Assembly (NCBI GenBank): GCA_014706295.1
Contig: JACSVZ010000001.1
Span: 84,318,237 to 84,382,236, forward strand
Length of the DNA: 64,000 bases
Reading direction: 5' to 3'
Source of the DNA: Lycocorax pyrrhopterus obiensis
Taxonomy: Eukaryota > Chordata > Aves > Passeriformes > Paradisaeidae
The notes beneath the pieces are model-generated. The model did no database searches and had not been told where the DNA came from. It saw nothing but the letters and a program-made list of their open reading frames with translations. How positions within the stretch are numbered: position 1 is the first letter of the stretch; each line of letters starts with the position of its first letter. Made by a program: the position numbers and the translations under genes. Positions 1-13,502 of the stretch are shown in pieces.

Positions 1-743
1 TTAATGGATAGACTGAGAATAAAGCAAGTGGACCAATGATTTATGGATTCTTCACTATGAAGGTAGTGAAGCACTGGAACAGAGAAGCCATCCCTGAAAG
101 TGCTCAAGGCCAGGCTGGATGGGGTTCTGAGCAACTTGGTCTAGTTGAAGGCGTCCCTACCCATGGCAGGGGGAGTTTAACTAGATGGTCTCTAAGGTCC
201 CTTCCAACCCAAACCATTCTGTGACTCCATAAATTGGATATCTGCAGAAAATAGGTAAAGTTTTGTAAGTAGAGCAGTGATTTTTACATTCCAGTAAAAT
301 ATTTTATTCAAATATGAGATATATTTGCCTCAGGCTTCTACTAAGTTTGTACAAGATGGTTTGCTGCTTGTTCCAATTTTTCAGTGGACAGAGGACTCCA
401 GGCTACAAATCTAATCATATTTCAACATACATTTGCATATACTTATTGCTGTAATTTTCACAAGAGTTACAGTTCAGTCTGATCACCTGGACAATGGCTA
501 ATTGGAACCAGCACGGCCATACATCTTCTACATTGCTGCTTTTGCTGCAAAAATACTTTAGCAGAGCTATGTTATTTGCAATATTTCTTGTGTAGCACAC
601 TTAGGTGGCAGTAAACATTTCATTTTTGTAGCCTTCCAAGCTGTTTCATAAACTTTAATGGGGTACTTTGAACAACCTATGAAAAAATACAGTCATCTGA
701 CAAACTGATCTCTCTTGTAAAATAAGTTGCAGAAGTCACTTAC
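1..743 (-). other. DLG2: Part of the DLG2 intron downstream of the PDZ2-end exon
   Basis: This is AT-rich intron sequence beginning at the GTAAGT donor of the 744-888 exon and running out of the window at position 1. It holds one CR1 3' end at 50-230 on the opposite strand to DLG2. I see nothing else in 231-743: no splice-flanked open frame, RNA gene or further repeat. Confidence 0.85.
50..230 (+). mobile_element. CR1 LINE 3' end, truncated
   Basis: The segment follows the 3' untranslated end of avian CR1. It has a short match to the 'gtgaggcactggaacag' part, then catccctgaaagtgctcaag, ggccaggctggatgggg, acttggtctagttgaagg and cccttccaacccaaaccatt. About 20 bp normally found after 'gaacag' are missing (small internal deletion). 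It is truncated at its 5' side, as is usual for CR1, and antisense to DLG2. It encodes nothing. Confidence 0.93.
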
Positions 744-888
744 AGTGAGTAATATCTGGTGGGCCATATGGATCTGTCATGTAAATGGTGGTGGGCTTTC
801 CAACTTTCAGATACACTACATCTGATGTGTTCTTCAGTATCGCTACTGCCTCTTCATGGGTAACTTCTTCTAAACTGTAATTATTTAC
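744..888 (-). CDS. DLG2: DLG2 coding exon, end of PDZ2 and start of the PDZ2-PDZ3 linker
   Basis: This 145-bp exon starts in phase 0 with [18 protein letters not shown] and continues to [18 protein letters not shown] and [10 protein letters not shown]. It leaves in phase 1 with one base of the next codon. The [16 protein letters not shown] and [10 protein letters not shown] signatures are the best evidence for DLG2 over DLG1, DLG3 and DLG4. The Thr-His pair of VTHEE places the class I His at the start of PDZ2 helix alpha-B. The Asp in NTSDVV is, as I recall, Glu in mammalian DLG2, a conservative change. On the minus strand the acceptor is atttctcctctaag|GT and the donor CTCACT|GTAAGT, a strong match to consensus. 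The next exon (linker toward PDZ3) would lie left of position 1. Confidence 0.97.
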
Positions 889-1868
889 CTTAGAGGAGAA
901 ATCAGACGGTTGAGTTGGAACGCAGAAATAGACACAAAAATGACACAGCCTTGCAGTTTTCAAAATGTTGGAAACATTGCTGTAAAGAAAAAGCACTAAA
1001 GATCATAGAAGCAATACTGCTGCAAGGTAGAAAATACAGTTTTCTTAGCACATGCATATTCAAAGACTGATGTAGCAATATTGATACACAGAATCAAAAT
1101 GAGTCAAGAAGGTAATACTGTTTTTGACAATAGAAAAGTCCTTTTTGATGTTCTGTTACTGGTATAATCACTAATATAAAACTGTATTTTATAATAATTT
1201 AATAACACCACATCAGTTACAGAAACTGTCTACATTATTTGACCTAACAAAATAAATTTCCTAATTCATCTCTTAGCCTCCATAGCTGGGACCTCAGAAA
1301 TACCCAACACCCTAAATCTTTCCATCACTGATATGGCGTTGATCATTGAAATAATGAGAGGTAAAAAGCGGCATATAGAACACTTATGAGGTGCAGGAAT
1401 TGAAAAAGGGCAGTTCTGGATGGGGAAAAGGTATTTTTCAGTCTGAAAGTTTGTCAGTTTTCTGGAAGCACAGGAAAAAGACATTGAAAAAGTAAAAGAA
1501 TGTAGTACTAGTTCTATGCTTTTTTTAGAAAAGAAAAACATTTAAGCAAGGATAAGAGTAGAGGACTACAGATAAAAGAGGGAAGGAAATGGTGGCAGTA
1601 AGCTTTGCCTATTTATGCTTTACTCCCACAGAAAGAAAATCAAGATAAAAATGCCAGAAGTGGTTTATTGTAGAGGCATATAAAATTTATTCAGTTATAA
1701 ATCCACTATATCTACAGAATGTGAACAATAGGTTGTCCTCCTATAAAGAGAACCATGAGTGTTGCCTGCCGCAAAAAATATAAACCTCCTGAATTATATT
1801 GTAAGGGAAAAAAGTAAAGGGTGTAGATCCAGGTTTCAGCACGTGGTGTAAGCCAATAGAAACAGGAG

Positions 1869-2110
1869 AATCACAGAATACCTTCAGTTGGAAGGGACCC
1901 ATAAGGATCGTGTCCAACTCCCTGCTCCTCACAGTACTGCTTACAACTGAACCATATGACTAAAAGCATCGTCCAGCCACTCCTTGAATTCTGGCAGGCT
2001 TGGTGCTGTGACCACTTCCCTGGGGAGCCTGTTCCAGTGACCTACATTTCACACTGAATGTTGTGTATGAAAAATTTCATTGTCATTTAAATTGCCATCC
2101 TCCAACTTCC
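1869..2110 (-). mobile_element. CR1 LINE 3' end, truncated
   Basis: Read on the plus strand it starts with aatcacagaata, then agttggaagggaccc, ggatcgtgtccaactccctg, ggcaggcttggtgctgtgac and cacttccctggggagcctgt, all hallmarks of the reverse complement of a CR1 3' region. Similarity fades past about 2110. It lies in the same orientation as DLG2 transcription. Its subfamily looks like that of the plus-strand copy at 53450, with which it shares the 'cttatgggtcccttccaact' ending. Confidence 0.93.
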
Positions 2111-5100
2111 ACAGTTACTGCAAGGATTCCTTTTAAAGATTATGCAAGATGGAAGCAGAAGTCCCTCCTCACTATAATGTAACATAACAGTAAATCACAG
2201 AAATAAACAGATTCTTTCTAGGGAATTTAGTATCAATAAATTATCAGAAACCTGAATGTGATAACAAGCAACTGCCAAAGGCTTTGGCAACTGGAAAGAA
2301 ATCCAGCTATTATGAATCACTGGAGGACTCTTCATATTCAGACAATTTCATATCACCAAGAAAAAATGATTGCTATTGGACAGTATTGCTGAATACAAGG
2401 AATCTTTTTAAACTTTTTCCTTGTATAATTCTCAGGCTTGGCTTTAAGGTTAATTAAAAGAGACAGTGGCAGGTATATTATGATAATTTGACATGAAGAG
2501 CAGCGATAGAGCCTAACACTCAGAATGGAGCTGCTGACAGGTTATGCTCTATTTTGACAGGTCTTCTATTTAAACAAAAAATCTTTTACCTAACTTCTAT
2601 GTATTTCTCTACCTTTGTTTTGAAGGGCAATAACTAAAATATACACTTTTAATAAATAAATGTCTTAAATTAATAGGCTGGCAGGAAGAAGTAGTGACTG
2701 AAATTACGCCTTTCTTGTTTATGTATTTCAAAACTGGCAGATGCTTCAGTTTCACACACTTTAGAAATATGACCACAAGGTTATCCATTACCTCTTCTCC
2801 TTCCCACGCTGTCTGTACATTGTATCTACCTTTTTGTGTTTCATCCTAAGTTTTTTTGAAGTAGAGAAAATCTCACATAATCTCACCCACTATACAGCTG
2901 CTGTAAAAAAATGTTCTCAGTCAAAAAGAGACACAAAATGAAATATCTTAGCACTGTCTGGATTTTGACTTTTTGGGCTTTTTAGAAGTGAATAAAAACA
3001 ATTTAAACACAAATTGACTTGATGCAACTTTTTTTTTCAAAGGTGTTGGGTTTTGGTTTCTTTGGTTTGTTTTTTTTTCTTTTTTTTGGTAAGTCTAGTT
3101 GATAAAAATCCATCACAAGACACTTGGATGTCACAGTTGTGCAGTAAAGAGGACAAAAAGCCATTTTAGAAACAGCAAATAAAGTATGATACATAGAAAA
3201 CTTACATTTGCTACAGCAGGTCCTACATCTTCTCTCTCTGACAATAACATTATGGGACAGGTGTTTTACCAACACCGTACAAATTATTGAAACCTGGAAG
3301 TTAAGACTTAAAGAGTCCAAGCAATTCTAAACTAAGATTTAATATCTATGCAGTTCAGCATTGCGTATATACAATTAAAGGTCCTAGAGTTCCTGGCAAA
3401 GTTTATGTAAAATTAATTTTGTCCTGGACTGCTCAGTTCTTAGTAAACAAAGAAATAAAGAAAGACTCAAGGTACATCAAGAGAAAATAAACAAACAAAC
3501 AAACTTGTTGATTCATTCATAGAAAAGATGACCCTCAGTGGTGCAATAAGGTCTCTTTTAAGTGGGAGCTCTTTGAGAAGGAGATAAGATCACCTTCCTT
3601 AGTCATTTGGCAACATCAGCTTAGACTTGCAGTACATAAAATATATAGTGCATTTCCATATTCCCTTCAGAAGGCAGTCCTTGCTTTGGATTTACAATTC
3701 CCATTAATAATCCTATGTGCATCAACCAACATATTTTCTACTTTTTGACCATAAAACAATGATCACAAATAAAGACATTTGTATGTATTCTGATATACAA
3801 AAAACTTCAATACTTATAAGAATTCTATTGTTCAGCCCCCTAGATATTATTGCAAGTTGACTGTAGTACGCAATTTTTTCCATAAGGGAATCTCTGGACA
3901 TCATTCCTCAAAACATAGTACAGAGATGATAATAATTAGGAAACATGATGTTGTAGTTGTTTCTTTTATGGTAAGATTTATATAAAGAGAAAAATCTCTC
4001 AATTGCCAAGAGAGACTATTTCTTGAGCTATTTCTTGTTTCCATAAAAGATGCAGATTTTAACAGGATTTCAAGTACTATATCTGTCTTTTTCAGTGGTT
4101 GTGGCCCAATAAATGCATCGTAGCAAAGCTTTACTTCCTGCTGTTGAGATGACCCTATATATTTTTGCATATAGCTTGCAAAAACAGGGTTGAGTTGGAG
4201 GTAAAGAAGATAAAGAGTGGGAGATGTGCACAAAGTAAGAAATCAAAGTGTATATGCCATGCAATCCGCTGAGAGGCTGAATTTTAGTGCAGAAGGGCTG
4301 ACTTTAATCTGAGTGGGTAGAATGGGTACTGCATGCCAACTTTCTGGATCTAAGAAGGCAGTTTAAGTAGCAATTAATTAAAGGGAAAAAAAAAACCCTA
4401 AGGCAAATACTAAAAAAGATACTTATCTGAGTGGTCAGTTTAGTCACAAAGTTGTATATTTGAGATACAATATGCTGTGACAGGAGCCAAAGGAAAGGAG
4501 TCAGAAGGAAAACAGGCATGGAATAAGTGGAGCTTTTCTAATGGGAAAAATTCCATGCAGTGAATATTTAAAAATGCAAACAGCACCTGAAGGAAAAAAA
4601 AAAATAGGAAAGCTTTTTCTTTAGATAGAAAGTATGTGATATAAAGACCTACTGATAATACAAGAAACAAATAAGGGAAAGAAATAATATAGCAGTAGAG
4701 AAGGAAATTAAAGATACAAGTCCAATCAAAGAAGCTATTTGAATGATGGGGGAAATAAATAAGAAATGGTGCCAAAGATATAAAAAGACTGGGGTGTTTT
4801 TTTCCCTAAATAGCGTAATCAGGGCAATGAAGTATAAACCTAAGCAAGAATGTTTTATTTGGAAGTTTTCCTAGATTCATATTGGAAATCAAAAGCCCCG
4901 AAAAGCAGCCAGAAAAGCTTAGAATCCCCAAAATGACTGTACAAGTGCTCTAAAGAATAATTTTATTCACAACAATATAAGCTGATACGAGAATAAGAGC
5001 TCTGGAGGAATAAGTCTGTCTTATTTAATTTTCCTTTTTCAAAGGGGATTCGTTCATTTCCTCTATTGATTTAGGCTAAGGAAGATTTGATTCACTCAGA

Positions 5101-6169
5101 GAATGAGACAAAGGGGTGATTTTTACCTTACCAGTGGTAATGTTTGCTTTTCTGTAATATTTGACTTTTCATTCAGACAGTGGATTTTCCTGAGTGAACA
5201 TTTGCCAGTAAACACCTGCAGCCTGCCAGCTGTAAATCTAGAATGCTGATGGCCTTTTAAAAAACTCACTCTGACTTAAAAGGCTGCAAAAACTGTTTTC
5301 CAGTGCTGAAGGCTAACCATTTGTACTAAGGATGTAAATATCTTTGCATTAACTAAATACTTATAATCCCATGGACTCGTGAGTTAGTTGCACAAATGCT
5401 GGACTGTTTTCTAAAAGACGATCCCACAAAGACAAAATCACTTTAAAAGGACACCTCAGATCAGAAACAGATGCTAATGTAGATGCATCTTGAATTATAT
5501 GCTCTGATTTTATGCACTTTAATACAAACCTGATCCTGCATTTATACACAATCTGGAAGAAACAGATACTGGTAGGGGAGCCTATAAGGAACACATCAAC
5601 AATTGCACAATCACAACGCCACTGCAGTCCTACAAAATTACCAGAAAATAACACCTTTTTTCAGAATGGAATTGGATAGAAAGTAAGCATAACTTTCTGA
5701 AAAGGAACCTGAATCCTTTTCTTTCCTCCTGTTTTCATCAAGAAAACAGAATCAAATTAAATCTCTTGTTATACACAGTCACTGCTCTCTGTGACTACAC
5801 AGGCCAAGAAGCAACAGGGTATGACCCAAACATGCAAGGGTATTTTGGCATAGGAGACATATTTTAGAAAAGCTCATGGTTATTAAAGATAAATACTATT
5901 TTTTTTTTAATAAACCCTAATGGTTTTAGTATTTTCCCTGAAAAATGCCTTGCTTCTAGCCATTAGTGTTGTCATGTACTAGTAAAAACCACACAGTTTT
6001 ATACTGATTTCTCATTTATTCATTCTCTAGATAATAAACTCTTCCAAAGTAAGATGGTGGTATGAGATAAAAAAAAGTAATTATTATCTGAGTTGTAATA
6101 ACTGAAACAATTTTTCAGCTTTTCCTGATCATCATTAGCAGTGACCTTGAAGATGTGAGAAGTGCATCA

Positions 6170-6960
6170 TGTTTGGGGGTGACACTTCATTTCACTGTAC
6201 ACTGTTCCACTTGATACTCGAAGGCAGGGCTGCCACAGATAGACTGGAAGAAGGGCCTGAAGAAGATTTTATGTTCAGCAGGAGGAAACAGTAAGTCCTA
6301 CCCCTGGCATAGGCTAACCCCCATCAATAGCACAGGCTGGGCACTGACAGCCTGGCAGCATCTCTATGGAAAAGTGCTTGGGGCTCCTGATGGATGGCAA
6401 GCTGGGCATGAGCCAGCTGTGTGTCCTGGCAGCAAAGAGGTCAACAGCACCCTGGGCTGGGTGAGCAGGAGCACAGGTTGGAGAACCAGCAAAGGATTAT
6501 TCCCCAATAGCTCACACTCATTAGCCTGTACCTGGAAACTGTGTTCAGGTTTGGTTCCTGCACTGTAGGAAAAATAACAAATGGAGGCAAGTTGAGAGGT
6601 GTGCTACTGGGATGGTTGGGGATCTGGTGAGGAGAATATGGGGGATCTCAGTGTTCTCAGCCTGGAGAAGGGGTTCCTCTGAAGACAACTAATAACAAAC
6701 CCCCAGTGCTTATAGGAAGACCATCAAGGCAGAGCTAAGCTTTTCAGGATCACATGTAGTAACAGGATGACAGCAGGCAGATGTTGAAACAAGTGACGTC
6801 AAACAGGTTATCAGGAAAAGTATTTTGCTCAGGAGGACAGCTGAGCTGTGGAACAGCTTTCCTAGAAAGCCTGTGCAAAATCCATCCTTGGAGATTTTTG
6901 AGATTCAATTGGATAAATCCCCAAGCAACACTGTCTGGCCCTATACCTGACTCTGAATTA
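6170..6960 (+). mobile_element. CR1 LINE fragment, end of ORF2 through 3' region, decayed
   Basis: This is the longest CR1 piece in the window. Recognisable blocks include cttggggctcctgatggatg, agctgggcatgagccagctg, gcaccctgggctgggtgagc, tgtgttcaggtttggttcctg, ctcagcctggagaagggg and, near the end, ttggagatttttgagattca. These correspond to the C-terminal part of the CR1 reverse-transcriptase ORF and the sequence after it. Stops and frameshifts make it non-functional. The terminal 3' octamer repeat is not present, so the element is broken at both ends. The 5' limit is approximate. Confidence 0.88.
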
Positions 6961-9845
6961 CCATGTTGGTCCGTGATGCTCTCTGTATGTGATTCACTTT
7001 TCCTCCTTTCCAGAGGAGAGAGAAATGACGTCTCTGAGACACCCACTGCGGTAGGATTCTCACCACTGGCATTACCACCAGCAGAAGGAGACATCACCAC
7101 AGGCATTACCACCAGAACACAGTGAGAGAGTATTTTTCTCCTAGCTGTAAGTCTTCAGAGAAGATCTCTGGTCTTTTCCTTTCATATATACCTAGAAAAA
7201 ACACTCAGTTTTAGGGTTAAACACTCATGCTTTCACCAGTAATTTTCCAAACAGGTACCTCAGGATTATCATACAATGGAGCATTTTCCTGTGCAAGTGC
7301 TCAGGTTAAGAAGTCGTAAGTGCGGGCTTAGTGCCACAGAAACATAACATGCCCTTGTACAGATTTCACAATAATCACAATGTATTATTTACATAATACA
7401 TCTTCTGAAATGCTTAACACATTATGAGCAATCTGCATTTAACAACAGTAGGGTTATCAAGCTGCAAAATGCTCAGGTGGCCCCTTCTTGTTTTACATTT
7501 AAATATTAGTTTTAATTTTGAATCTACACTTTTATTACATCTTAAATTTAAATTAATTTGATTTGCACATTCTTTGGGACCTGAAAGCATTTCACACAAA
7601 ATTATCAGAACGCAGATACAAAAATTAAACAAGCTACCCAGTAGCTGCTGAGAATTCCAGAAGGATGACAAATTCTCTTAAAGTCTATGGAGAAATGACG
7701 GAAAAAAACAAAGATCAAGAAAGGATGCACTACTGAGAAGGAAAAAATGAAAAAGAGGAACTGTTCAAATGTATAATCAATAAGAAATCAGTGAAGCAGG
7801 ACTGTATAGATCACAAGGGTAATGTTGTGTTGAAACACTGCCAAAAGAAAGTAATTAATTCTTTCACTCACTATTCATAAAGGAACATGAAGTTAATGCC
7901 ATGAAATGACAGATAATTCACAAATTAGGACAGAAAAACACTGAAGGTACAGAAGTTATAAACAAATCAAGGTGTCTTGTTGGAGAGAATCAGGAAACAT
8001 GGCTGCAATCTGCATGAATTTTAGAAACAGATTTTGATCTTGTGCATGTATCACCAAATATATAATGACTAAGGTATACAAAGAGTAAGCTGACTAGTAT
8101 TTTCTTACGCAATAGTGAAAAGCTTGGTCTGGAAGCACATAACTAGAGGCGAGCAATACTTTGAATGATTTTTTTTTGGCTCATTTTACATGCAGTGGTA
8201 AAAGAAGACAACACTAAGTAAAGAAACGGTCCAGACTGAAAGGAAAGAACAAAGACATCAAGCACAGTGCAAATGACCTCTGCTCATTTTCAGAAGCATA
8301 AACTTGTCACAATAAAGAAACATCTATATCTGACTGCGGTGAATCACAGGTTTAGGGCTGAGATGGTTAATAGACTAATCCTATACAAATCTGAAAAATA
8401 ATAAATTTATGCACAGTGGTATATAAAATATTGTATTTCTGTTCAAATTCATTCTGATGAAATTACACTGGAGAAGGTGAATGTGGGGGGTTTGTATCTA
8501 TTTGGTTTTCTTTTTATACATATATATATTTACTATCTCATGTGAATTGGAAGGAATTAAGAGTAAAGTAACAAAAAATTGCAGATGACACAAAAACTGC
8601 AAGGAATTCTCATTAGGGTAAAAACCAACAAACAACAGCTGAACAGAAGCAGATTTGCAACAAGTTGCAAATAACTGAAATGCAAATTAGGCAAATAAAA
8701 ACATACATTTCTACACCAAAATAAGCCAAAACTTAATTATCCAACATTGACTTGAATTTTACTATGCTGAGACTCTGCAAAAAAAATGCCAAAGAAATTT
8801 TGAGTTCTAGTTTCATTTTGCTTTGATATTGCTAACACCAGTTGATTCTTAAGCTGTTTTATCTGCCCACTTGGGTTAATTAAAAAAGACAAAGAGTGAC
8901 CAACCCAGCAACCAAGTGCCTTTCCAGTTCTGTTTAGTACTCTGTATAAATTATTGGTCATCACCATATGTGACTGGAACACAGTGTTCCTAGCCAAATA
9001 AAGAAAACCTCAATTAGGCACAGCTTTGCAGGCAACAAAAAAGGTCGTGGCAATTTTTTACTGCTTAAATATCACATCACAAAACAAGGCTACTGCAGTA
9101 CAAGTTTTTTTTTTTTTCATTTCTCTTATTAAAAGAATATTTCTGTACCTGCTGAAATCTATGCAAATGCAGTGACATGAATACAACTTAACGTAGATGA
9201 ACTTGTGCTGATTCACCAGGGCCAGGATTTCCCCCTCAACACTGAATTAAACAAACTGTGAGTGGGAAAGCAATATCTACAAGAAACAGTGAACCAGCAC
9301 GGCACATAGCAGGAAGAATTTCCTGAACCGAGTTCCATCAGAAGAATACACTTCCTCAAGGGAAAATTTCGAAAATGTTTTGGGGTTTTTTAACATCTAT
9401 ATGGAACATATAGATAAAGCATTCCTACAGGTACTGAAATGTACTGCTACATGTGAGTCAGTTATGGGCACGTTTTGACAGCTTTCAATTTCCTTACAAC
9501 AAACAGTAGAATCAGTACTACCTTAAAAAACAATTTGTTTAAAGTCTTAAGTTTTATGGTGCATTTTGACTTGTTGCCTATGTGCGTAATACATTTATTC
9601 TCTTCTCTGTAAAAGGCTTGTCAAAGAAATATAATACACTGCCTTCATAAAATGGTAGTTTTCCAGGGGAATGCTTTTTTAACTTCAGCCTCAGAAATAT
9701 ATTAAAAAAATGGGAAAAATGAAAATGATAGAAATATAATTATTATAGCAGTTGTATTGGTTACCTCCAGAAAGATGTATGGTGAATGAAAGTCCTTATA
9801 TGAATTTTCAGCTAAATAAATGTGATTTAAATTTGTCATACTCAC

Positions 9846-9982
9846 CATAAGAAGTCTATCTCCAACCTGCAATCTCCCATCTTTTTGTGCAGCGCCCCCA
9901 TCAATAATCTTGGTGACATAAATGCTGTTGTCCCCAGGGATGTGTTGGTTTCCCACACCTCCTGCGATACTGAATCCCAGAC
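9846..9982 (-). CDS. DLG2: DLG2 coding exon, core of PDZ2
   Basis: This 137-bp exon completes the split Gly codon and continues [18 protein letters not shown], then [20 protein letters not shown] and VGDRLLM. The [10 protein letters not shown] ending matches DLG2. From memory of the family, DLG1 and DLG4 read KLQIGDK followed by a different pair of residues. On the minus strand the acceptor is acaatcttttccag|GT and the donor CTTATG|GTGAGT, close to consensus. It enters in phase 1, has 45 full codons and ends in phase 0. The reading frame stays open a little way into the intron, but the excellent donor and the Val-Asn-Asn continuation in the next exon show that this read-through is not the mRNA. 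The exon carries most of the PDZ2 ligand groove. Confidence 0.97.
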
Positions 9983-12900
9983 CTGGAAAAGATTGTAAAC
10001 AAAACGTTAGTGATACAACATATAACATTAGAGAGAAGTGGAAGAGTAGCATATACACTGTAAACTTTGAGTATTTTTTACAAAAATACAAATAGCATAC
10101 TCTTCCACCTGCTCTGAAAGGTCAGGGACAGAACTATAGTAAGGAAATTCTATGCCATTCACAATGGGAGGTAGAGACAAAAATAATTGAATCACAGTGA
10201 TGATTCTACACACCCTCCTCACTGGGGTCCAGTGCAGCCTACGTCAAGAGATTATGGCCCAGCTTGCCATGACCAGCAATAAAACTCCGAAACTTGGAGT
10301 TTATTTTGTTAAATATTGGTATAAAATACATCACCATCTGTCAGAACAAAATGAAAGGTGTTCTGATTGTCCACACGACTTGAAAAATACTTGGAGAGGT
10401 CTAGCACAGGTTTTGCAAATTTACGTAGTACCGCAGTGAAGGGTCATTGAAAATAAAAGAGAAAAGGTGCAGATGTTTGATTTGAAGTGTGAGATTTTTC
10501 TAGGACACAAATCTTTGTCTATGGATACATAAAGTAAGAAAGCAATAGTCCTTTGTACATATGTAATTTCTGTTCAGTGATCTGTGAAATTCCTAGATAA
10601 ACACTCAAAATCCCAAACTTTGGAACAATGTCAATAATACATCCCGACATGATTCACGAAAAGGAAGGTAAAATATGTTGGGGGAAGGAAAAAAGACAGT
10701 TTTCCCCTTGTCCTATATTCCTTATCCTCTGACACATTGCACATACAGAGAAATCACTGCTTTAATTTTTAGGAACATTTTTATCTCTCAATCAAAGAAA
10801 AGACAGAAATTACTCTGCTTGATTTCCATAAAAATCAACTTCATACAGCTAATTTTTCAGAGATTGTATAGCTAATGGGAACTTCCAGCTGAACAGAGAA
10901 GCTGTTACTGACAATAACCTGCTTAGATTATTGCTCCAGCTAGGGATTTCTCTTTTAGCTGTACAGAAAAACAGTTATATCTATTTAGAGAGTAATCATA
11001 GGTTTTATCTATGAAATCTATGCTGTTCATTCATTCCTAAAAGAAACATATTGGTAATAGCTGTAGTCTGAGCAGTAAAATGCAGTAGTAAAAAGTGAGT
11101 TGCCTGAAATCTGGCATTTCATCGCAAACTCAAAAGGGAGACTGCTTGGACAATAAAAGTTAAGAGACAGTACATTTAATACACAAACCATTTTTTTTAG
11201 CAGCTGTATGAGTACAGGGATAAGGGGGATTTTGAGTGAATTAAATATTTTTTTTTTCCTACACTATTTTCATCTGATCATTATTTTAGCTTCAAAAAGA
11301 TGTGAGGTCAGATACCATAATGGGCTACTTAATGGATAGTGCCAAAGCAGTAAGTTACAAAAAGAAACCTTTGAATTTATATCTCAAATTGAAACACTAC
11401 TTAATTAATTGACTATTAACAATACATATGAAGTTAATTCAGAAGTATGGGGTAATTAAAATAAAGCCTTATTGAATTTCCAGCTAAAGCCAGCAATCAC
11501 TGTTACTATTTATGTGCTACTGTCACTACAAGGATAAAAAGATTGTGATTTTTTTCAGCATGGAAGAATTTTTTCTGGGGACTATTAACAAAGAAGAGAA
11601 AAGATATTCTAATAAAACATCAAGAATGGAAATTTTCTTTAAAACACTGGTTGTGGACAAGAAGCAATGATTGAATAATATTTCTTGGTGACATACTTAT
11701 AATGAATTTGATCCAAACTCCATCTGTATAGGCCTCTACCAGTAAAGATCTGAGAGTATTCCAGACTGATGGTGGGAGCAAATGAGTGGGCTAGACCTCA
11801 GCCAGAGGGCTTTATTCAGCTCCATTCCTCACCCAGGGCATAACCTTGGGAAGATTAGGTTGTGGTGTGCTTCGATCCCCTTCTCTCCCCTTTACTGACA
11901 CTGTACATGTGTAAAGGGCAAGGTCATTTCTGGGCACACAACTGGCCTGTACTTTGCACAAAGAGGGTCCTAATTCAGCCTGGTCCTGCTGCAAGACAAA
12001 CAAGTAGCAGCCAAAATAATCACTTGCACTTTCTGCAGTGCTGAGTGGGGTGCTTGGCTTGCTGTTTGCATGGTTGTAGCACAACAGACATACAAAACTG
12101 TAAAACAAAAGACCACTAACACAGGCTACTCCCGTTACGAAAGTGAAGCTTATCATCATGAAAGGAGTAACTTTTTCTACTACAGTCTACATAAAATTTA
12201 GATGTGATACAATGTGTGGGCCTACGCTGTGTTTGTAAGCAGGGTCTGACTTTGGGCATCCAAAAAACCAGCAGTGATTATAGAAAGGTCTAAAAGAGCA
12301 GAACAAGATGAGGTAACACTGTGGGGAGCAAAGGGAGAGTGGGTAGGAGAGAAAACTGAGGAAGAGAAAAATTTTCCATGTCAATCAATAATGATTTAAT
12401 TTCATTGCTTAATCATACTTGCCTTCTTTAAAAGATTTCTTCTCAGAAAGAACAGGGAATGGAACAATGGCCCATTTAATTTTATTTAAATGACTTCTGC
12501 TAATCGCTAGGGCACACAGCAAGTATACTACACAAAAACTTCTGGGTAGGATTCATATGGCCAAATGACATCAGAAAACTATGCTTATCATTTATACTAC
12601 CTGTATGATAAATGAAAATTCATTAAGAGCTTTTAAAGCATGATTCATCTCATCTCAGCAAGACAACTGAAAGAGATGAGGTGAATCACACTTTTGGTTT
12701 CTGAAAGGCTGGGGTCTGGATGTGGGAAGAGATGAGTGGGAAGATCAGTGCTAAGAGAGTTCACAATCTGAGTTCATTTAGACTGAAGGTTTCTGTTTTA
12801 AGACTTCAGAAAGCTTTGCTCAACCCTGGTGTGCATCCCTGGTCACTCACTACATCAGATTAGAGTTATATCAGATTCTTACTCTGTTTTAAAAGCAGAG

Positions 12901-13065
12901 AATCATTCAAACAATTGGGAACAATGCGACAAGGTATGTTTCCTAAATGGTATTTTTCATTGTCCATTGAATTAACCCCAACCTCCCACCCCCCAAAATA
13001 AAACAGCATATTTCATTGCAGAACATTTTCCTTGTTGACTCCTTTAGTTAGGAAAACATTTCTAT

Positions 13066-13502
13066 TGATGCCTTATCAGGCTTCCTAGACACAGAGACTA
13101 GACAGAGTAAAGGAACAAAAGTAGGTATTTATTTGAAGGGCCTTCAAGGTACACCCTGGGGAGCCGGAGGCTATTGCCAAGATGGACCCCAAGATGGACG
13201 ACAGGTCACGAGTTTTCCACACTTTTATAAGTTTGGTTCATTTGCATATCAGAGTTAATTCTCTAATTAAAACTCCAGTTAAATGATGTTATTCCCCTTA
13301 GCTACCCCCGCTTCAGAGACTCTTTGGTTTACACCCCTTGGGCTCAGGATGGTCCAGGTGTCCTTGAAGAGCAGTCCGGAGAGGCTTTGTTGTGTCTAAC
13401 GAGCATGAGAGAGCAGAAAGTAACAGGCTACAAGAAGCTTCAAAGTTGTACACTAAGCAGTACAGAGTTTAAAAAATATAAAAGTTAAAACCTAAGGCAT
13501 CA
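13066..13502 (-). mobile_element. Solo LTR of an endogenous retrovirus with target-site duplication
   Basis: This is a 437-bp element whose ends are perfect 10-bp inverted repeats: TGATGCCTTA at 13066-13075 and TAAGGCATCA at 13493-13502. Both ends are directly flanked by the 4-bp sequence CTAT (13062-13065 and 13503-13506), as expected for an integration duplication. On the minus strand there is a TATAAAAG box at 13229-13222 and, about 95 bases downstream, an AATAAA signal at 13133-13128. This gives a U3-R-U5 order from 13502 to 13066. No retroviral coding sequence adjoins it, so it is most simply a recombination-derived solo LTR. A 4-bp duplication is usual for class I (gamma-like) elements and 5 bp for ERVL. 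General sequence style recalls abundant avian LTR families, but I cannot name the family with certainty. Confidence 0.85.

Larger units (their letters stand above)
889..9845 (-). other. DLG2: DLG2 intron between the two PDZ2 exons (8,957 bp)
   Basis: The intron is bounded by GTGAGT at its start (9845) and ag at its end (889-890), with a pyrimidine-rich acceptor. It contains a CR1 copy at 1869-2110 (minus) and a longer CR1 piece at about 6170-6960 (plus). Simple features include T-rich runs near 3030-3090, an (AAAC)n patch near 3488 and T-rich runs near 9103. Between 2200 and 6150 and between 7000 and 9840 I see only AT-rich unique sequence, with short open frames lacking any recognisable product. 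Confidence 0.9.

Noticed and set aside
9702..10091. Open frame of 129 codons containing the PDZ2 core
   Set aside because: Only 9846-9982 is exon. The extensions on both sides are intron read-through past clear splice sites.
10197..10439. 80-codon plus-strand open frame near the PDZ2 exon
   Set aside because: No recognisable protein and no splice-site support. Antisense to DLG2 with nothing around it to suggest a gene.
13066..13502. Alternative reading of the LTR as a DNA transposon (inverted terminal repeats)
   Set aside because: TG...CA ends, a correctly spaced TATA box and AATAAA on one strand, and no transposase remnant fit an LTR better.
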